Source: Candidatus Altimarinota bacterium (GTDB lineage Bacteria; Patescibacteriota; Gracilibacteria; JAHISY01). From it: a stretch of 7,704 nt of DNA. Location of the stretch: assembly GCA_023142645.1 (NCBI GenBank), contig JAGLJE010000092.1, positions 1 to 7,704 of the forward strand, written 5' to 3'. The notes under the pieces are model-generated. The model did no database searches. It was not told the origin of the DNA and saw only the letters and a list, made by a program, of their open reading frames with translations. The translations under genes were made by a program, and so were the position numbers. Shown piece by piece: positions 5,024-7,704 of the stretch; the stretch's first letter is position 1, and each line of letters begins with the position of its first letter.

Positions 5024-7174
5024 GTGGGAATTTTTAAGCTATTTAATTCGTGCACACTCACCGAAAAAATCCTTGTCGGGATTTTGAGTTTGGTGATCCT
5101 AATCTCCGCGTTTCAAATCGGGAATCGCTTTTTCATGGAAAACAGTGAACCGGTGCCTGCGAGCGGCGGGACTTTCGTGGAAGGAGTAGTGGGCGAATTC
5201 AATTTTTTGAATCCTCTTCTCGCACAAACCAGCCTTGATCGCGATCTGACTTCGCTAATTTTTTGCAGACTCACGGACTTTGATCCTGTTTCGAATGCGA
5301 TTATGGACGGAATCGCAGAGCACACACTCTCACCAGATCAGCGCACTTACACCTTCAAAATTAAAGAGGGAGTGCAATGGCATGACGGAGTACCGGTAAG
5401 CGCAGACGATGTGATTTTTACCTTTCGGGACATGCTCCAAAATGAAAGTTTTCCAAATCCTGCTCTCGCCGCTGATTTTTTTGATGTTGAAATTGAAAAA
5501 ATTGATGAAAGAACGGTAACAATGACATTGCAAAAAAAATACGCGTTCTTCATTTACAATACTTCGATTGGACTACTGCCAAAACATCTTTTGAAAGATA
5601 CTGACCCGAGTGAACTTCTCGCAAGCGAGTTTAATTTAAATCCAACTGGTTGTGGACCGTTCCTCATCGACTCCGTCAGCGGGAACGCAATTCGACTTTC
5701 GTCCTTTCCAGATTTTTACCGCGGACAACCGTTCATAAATTCGATTATTTTTCGGATTTTTGAGAATGAAGAACAACTTACCAAAAGTCTCGAGGGGGTG
5801 TTGGGCACGAAAGATTTGAGTGAAAAAAATGTGAAAGCTCTCAAAAATGATTCGCGGCTCCAGCTTCACGATTTCACGCTACCACAATATGTAGGTCTTT
5901 TTTTCAACACCAACCGCGAGATCCTAAAGGATAAAAAACTGCGGCTCGGTCTACAGCTCGCTACAAATAAAGAGGAAATTGCAGAAGCGCGCGGCGGAAA
6001 AGTAAAAGTACTCGATACTCCGCTCCTCGAAATCGCCTCTGCTGATTGGAAATATGAATTCGATGCCTCACGAGCGGACGGTGCTCTTTTCGATGCCGGC
6101 TGGAAATACCACGACGTCAAGTCGGAAACTGCCGAGACCGTTATAATTCAACCGCTCGAGACCTCACAACCCACACCTCCTCTATCTTTGGAGGAAACGA
6201 ATTTTATTACACTACCAACAACCGAAAATTTCTTTGCGACAGATGACGCGGAATTTTTTATCGAGGGAAGCATACCGGAAAATTCTACAAAAATAGTGGT
6301 AAATGGCTACCAACTTTCGAGATTCATGGCAGGTAATAAATCATGGAGCTACCGAGCTTCCGTTAATTTGGGAACTTTGCAGGCGGGTGAAAATGAATTC
6401 ATCGTGAAAAATCAAGACGGTGAATTCGATCGCGTACGAATTTTTTATTCAACGGACGAAGCAAAACGGGAGGAGTGGCTCGCAGCGGAACAAGAGAAAA
6501 TTACGACGGCAGATCCGATAGTAGAACCGACGGCAGATGAAGAAGAAGGTGAAACCAAGTCAGAGAAACCGAAACCCATCTCACTACGGCTACGCTACAA
6601 AAATGACGAGCCGCTCGCACTCAAACTTTTAATTCCAGAAGCACGGGAAGAATTTTTGCCGGTGGCAGAGGAAATCGCAAAGCAGTGGCGAGAACGCGGA
6701 GTGAAGCTCACAATCGAGCGACTGCCCGATCCTGAATTTTTGAATCGACTTACGAAACGTGATTATGACATAGTGCTCTTCGGACAAAATCTCGGCTATA
6801 ATCTCGACACATATTCTTTTTGGCACTCATCGGAAGCGCGAGAGGGCGGCAGTAATCTCTCGAATTTGAAATCGAGCGCAGTAAATGCATGGCTCGAACA
6901 AATTCGATCGAGTTTCGATTCCACAGAACGACGGAAACGGCTGGCTAATTTGAGAGAGATTCTGAGCGAGGAAGTACCGGCGATAATGCTCTACACACCG
7001 ACTTATTCGTACGCGATCGATCGAAAGGTGAAAAATTTCAATCTCGGTCGTATCGCATTGAAGCGCGACCGACTGGTAAATTTACCGAGCTGGTATCTCC
7101 GCGAATCTCGAGAAGCGACCGCCGATCTCGACATATGGAATTTTTTAAAGTGGTTTTTTAGCGAAGCACTTTAA
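5024..7174 (+). CDS. Membrane-anchored family 5 extracellular substrate-binding protein with inserted Ig-like domain
   Basis: The 716-residue protein resembles OppA/DppA peptide-binding proteins. A single N-terminal membrane helix (about 15-33), with no lipobox cysteine after it, should anchor the protein with the rest outside. The SBP_bac_5 fold starts at GGTFVEGVVGEFNFLNPLL (48-66) and DRDLTSLIF, and the family signature VQWHDGVPVSADDVIFTF is at 117-134. It runs through GLLPKHLL, TGCGPF and KLRLGLQLAT to ALFDAGW. The fold resumes at about 515 (PISLRLRY ... VAEEIAKQWRERGVKL) and ends with VPAIMLYTPTYSYAIDR. Between the two parts lie an Ig-like module and an acidic linker. GTG 5024 is chosen because a stop codon lies three codons upstream and the next ATG (at 5135) would remove the membrane helix. 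No permease or ATPase genes flank it, so it may serve a distant transporter or act in sensing or binding. The ligand cannot be read from sequence. Confidence 0.9.
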   Translation: MGIFKLFNSCTLTEKILVGILSLVILISAFQIGNRFFMENSEPVPASGGTFVEGVVGEFNFLNPLLAQTSLDRDLTSLIFCRLTDFDPVSNAIMDGIAEHTLSPDQRTYTFKIKEGVQWHDGVPVSADDVIFTFRDMLQNESFPNPALAADFFDVEIEKIDERTVTMTLQKKYAFFIYNTSIGLLPKHLLKDTDPSELLASEFNLNPTGCGPFLIDSVSGNAIRLSSFPDFYRGQPFINSIIFRIFENEEQLTKSLEGVLGTKDLSEKNVKALKNDSRLQLHDFTLPQYVGLFFNTNREILKDKKLRLGLQLATNKEEIAEARGGKVKVLDTPLLEIASADWKYEFDASRADGALFDAGWKYHDVKSETAETVIIQPLETSQPTPPLSLEETNFITLPTTENFFATDDAEFFIEGSIPENSTKIVVNGYQLSRFMAGNKSWSYRASVNLGTLQAGENEFIVKNQDGEFDRVRIFYSTDEAKREEWLAAEQEKITTADPIVEPTADEEEGETKSEKPKPISLRLRYKNDEPLALKLLIPEAREEFLPVAEEIAKQWRERGVKLTIERLPDPEFLNRLTKRDYDIVLFGQNLGYNLDTYSFWHSSEAREGGSNLSNLKSSAVNAWLEQIRSSFDSTERRKRLANLREILSEEVPAIMLYTPTYSYAIDRKVKNFNLGRIALKRDRLVNLPSWYLRESREATADLDIWNFLKWFFSEAL
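6194..6572 (+). other. Inserted Ig-like domain and acidic linker within the substrate-binding protein
   Basis: Residues about 391-475 hold a beta-rich module: DDAEFFIEGSIPENSTKIV, VNGYQL (426-431), KSWSYRASVNLGTL and QAGENEFIVKNQDGEFDRVRI. The VNGYQL/W-Y/G-L-x-x-GEN pattern is the same as in the lipoprotein at 642-1043. A charged linker (about 476-516), rich in Glu, Lys and Pro (for example ADEEEGETKSEKPKP), follows. In ordinary SBP_bac_5 proteins this position, after the D-A-G-W segment and before the strand leading into the second lobe, is a short loop of roughly ten residues. Boundaries are approximate. Confidence 0.7.
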
Positions 7175-7175
7175 A
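7144..7175. terminator. A/T-rich hairpin over the SBP stop codon; possible weak terminator
   Basis: TTTAAAGTG (7144-7152) pairs perfectly with CACTTTAAA (7167-7175) around a 14-nt loop; the SBP stop codon (7172-7174) is inside the right arm. There is no T-run after it on the plus strand, so termination would be weak at best. It could instead protect the mRNA 3' end or be a chance A/T-rich palindrome. Confidence 0.3.
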
Positions 7176-7223
7176 TAAAAATATTCGGAGCGCTGAATCA
7201 CTATACTTATTTTACTACTTCGC

Positions 7224-7251
7224 TTGTTAAGATTAGAACAATTTAGATAAC
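7224..7251 (+). promoter_or_regulatory. Weak promoter candidate in front of ruvX
   Basis: TTGTTA (7224-7229), a 16-bp spacer and GATAAC (7246-7251) give four of six matches at each hexamer; the start would fall at or next to the ruvX ATG, making a leaderless mRNA. An alternative -10, TATACT (7202-7207), has five of six matches but no convincing -35. Which, if either, is used cannot be decided here. Confidence 0.25.
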
Positions 7252-7257
7252 CAAGAT

Positions 7258-7674
7258 ATGAAATTACTAGCTCTCGATTTCGGCAAAAAGCGAATCGGGG
7301 TGGCAGCAGGAGATTCGAAAATCGGAGTGGCGGCAGCAAGGGATTTTTTAGAAAATAATTCAGAAATCTTTGAGAATCTTGCTGAGCTTGTGAAACGCGA
7401 GAATGTAGAGAAAATCCTCGTAGGACTTCCCCGCGGTCTACAAGGAGAGACGAAACAAACTAACGCCGCACGCGATTTTGCGGCGAAACTCAATGTGGAA
7501 ACTGACGCGATAGTTGAGCTTGTGGACGAACGTTTCACTTCTCGAATCGCGGGAGCGAACCTTCAGGCAGCGGGAAAAAATTCTCGCCAGCAGAAAAATT
7601 TAGTGGATTCGGAATCTGCACGGATAATTTTGCAGGAGTATCTCGATTACGATTCCCATAAGGTACAAAAATAA
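7258..7674 (+). CDS. ruvX: RuvX/YqgF family Holliday-junction resolvase-like nuclease
   Basis: The 138-residue protein has the RNase H-like fold of the YqgF family, which is linked to Holliday-junction resolution and to maturation of the 16S rRNA 5' end (as YqgF in E. coli). Visible motifs: LALDFGKKRIGVA with the first catalytic Asp7; ILVGLPRGLQGE (53-64); VDERFTS (89-95); and the C-terminal VDSESARIILQEYLD with Asp117 as the last acidic residue. Length is normal for the family and the gene is complete. Residues 13-26 contain a near-repeat (IGVAAGDSKIGVAA); the second half falls where family members show a more variable G-x-I-A segment, so this is probably coincidence. The ATG at 7258 immediately precedes the first beta strand; there is no Shine-Dalgarno. 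The gap of 83 nt after the SBP gene suggests an independent transcript. Confidence 0.94.
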   Translation: MKLLALDFGKKRIGVAAGDSKIGVAAARDFLENNSEIFENLAELVKRENVEKILVGLPRGLQGETKQTNAARDFAAKLNVETDAIVELVDERFTSRIAGANLQAAGKNSRQQKNLVDSESARIILQEYLDYDSHKVQK

Positions 7675-7704
7675 AGACTTCCTTTTAAGGCTAAAAACTA
7701 CAAA

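Noticed and set aside
1380..5061. Several antisense or shifted open frames of 60-130 codons within ileS, secG and the SBP gene.
   Set aside because: They overlap well-supported genes and show no family motifs or start signals.
1..7704. Alternative genetic code (TGA as Gly or Trp), as in some CPR groups.
   Set aside because: All genes end at normal stops, have family-typical lengths and contain no in-frame TGA.
7675..7704. Short CCTT-TT-AAGG palindrome after ruvX as a terminator.
   Set aside because: A 4-bp stem with a 2-nt loop and no T-run is too weak to support a call.

Overview
The window looks like bacterial chromosome from a Patescibacteria (CPR)-type organism. The support is indirect: a eukaryote-like (type 2) isoleucyl-tRNA synthetase carrying a low-complexity TTNYQLP insert, a membrane-anchored family 5 substrate-binding protein directly behind secG, starts without Shine-Dalgarno sequences, and a GTAGC-CAAA-GCGAAGG palindrome of a kind I recall from CPR contigs. 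The lineage call is inference. All reading frames are open with the standard bacterial code (TGA only as stop, Trp as TGG), which argues against code-25 groups such as Gracilibacteria. I see no tRNA, rRNA, CRISPR array, transposase or phage gene.

Layout: (1) 2-568, the 3' end of priA (+), cut by the window edge. (2) 569-641, a convergent gap holding one strong stem-loop (588-613). (3) 642-1043, a small lipoprotein (-) with an Ig-like domain. (4) 1044-1116, a divergent gap whose 13-bp imperfect inverted repeat creates two mirror-image extended -10 promoters, one for the lipoprotein and one for ileS. (5) 1117-4293, ileS (+), interrupted in frame by heptanucleotide repeats. (6) 4298-4327, a promoter with a perfect -35, then a 4-TM 'holin-like' membrane protein (4346-4759) with a small palindrome in its first loop. 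(7) secG (4795-5010) and, 13 nt later, a membrane-anchored SBP_bac_5 protein (5024-7174) with an extra Ig-like domain and an acidic linker inserted between its lobes. (8) 7175-7257, a gap with a hairpin and a weak promoter candidate, then ruvX (7258-7674). The last 30 bases hold nothing I can name. No stretch over 300 bases lacks a gene.

Most genes are housekeeping: replication restart (PriA), Ile-tRNA charging (IleS), protein export (SecG) and Holliday-junction or rRNA processing (RuvX). The unusual content lies in two themes. First, the same Ig-like module (VNGYQL ... W-Y ... GEN) occurs in the lipoprotein and inside the substrate-binding protein, hinting at related cell-envelope roles. Second, short repeats and palindromes sit in intergenic gaps and also in frame in variable loops of two proteins (IleS and the holin-like protein). 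I did not find a clearly new multi-gene system.
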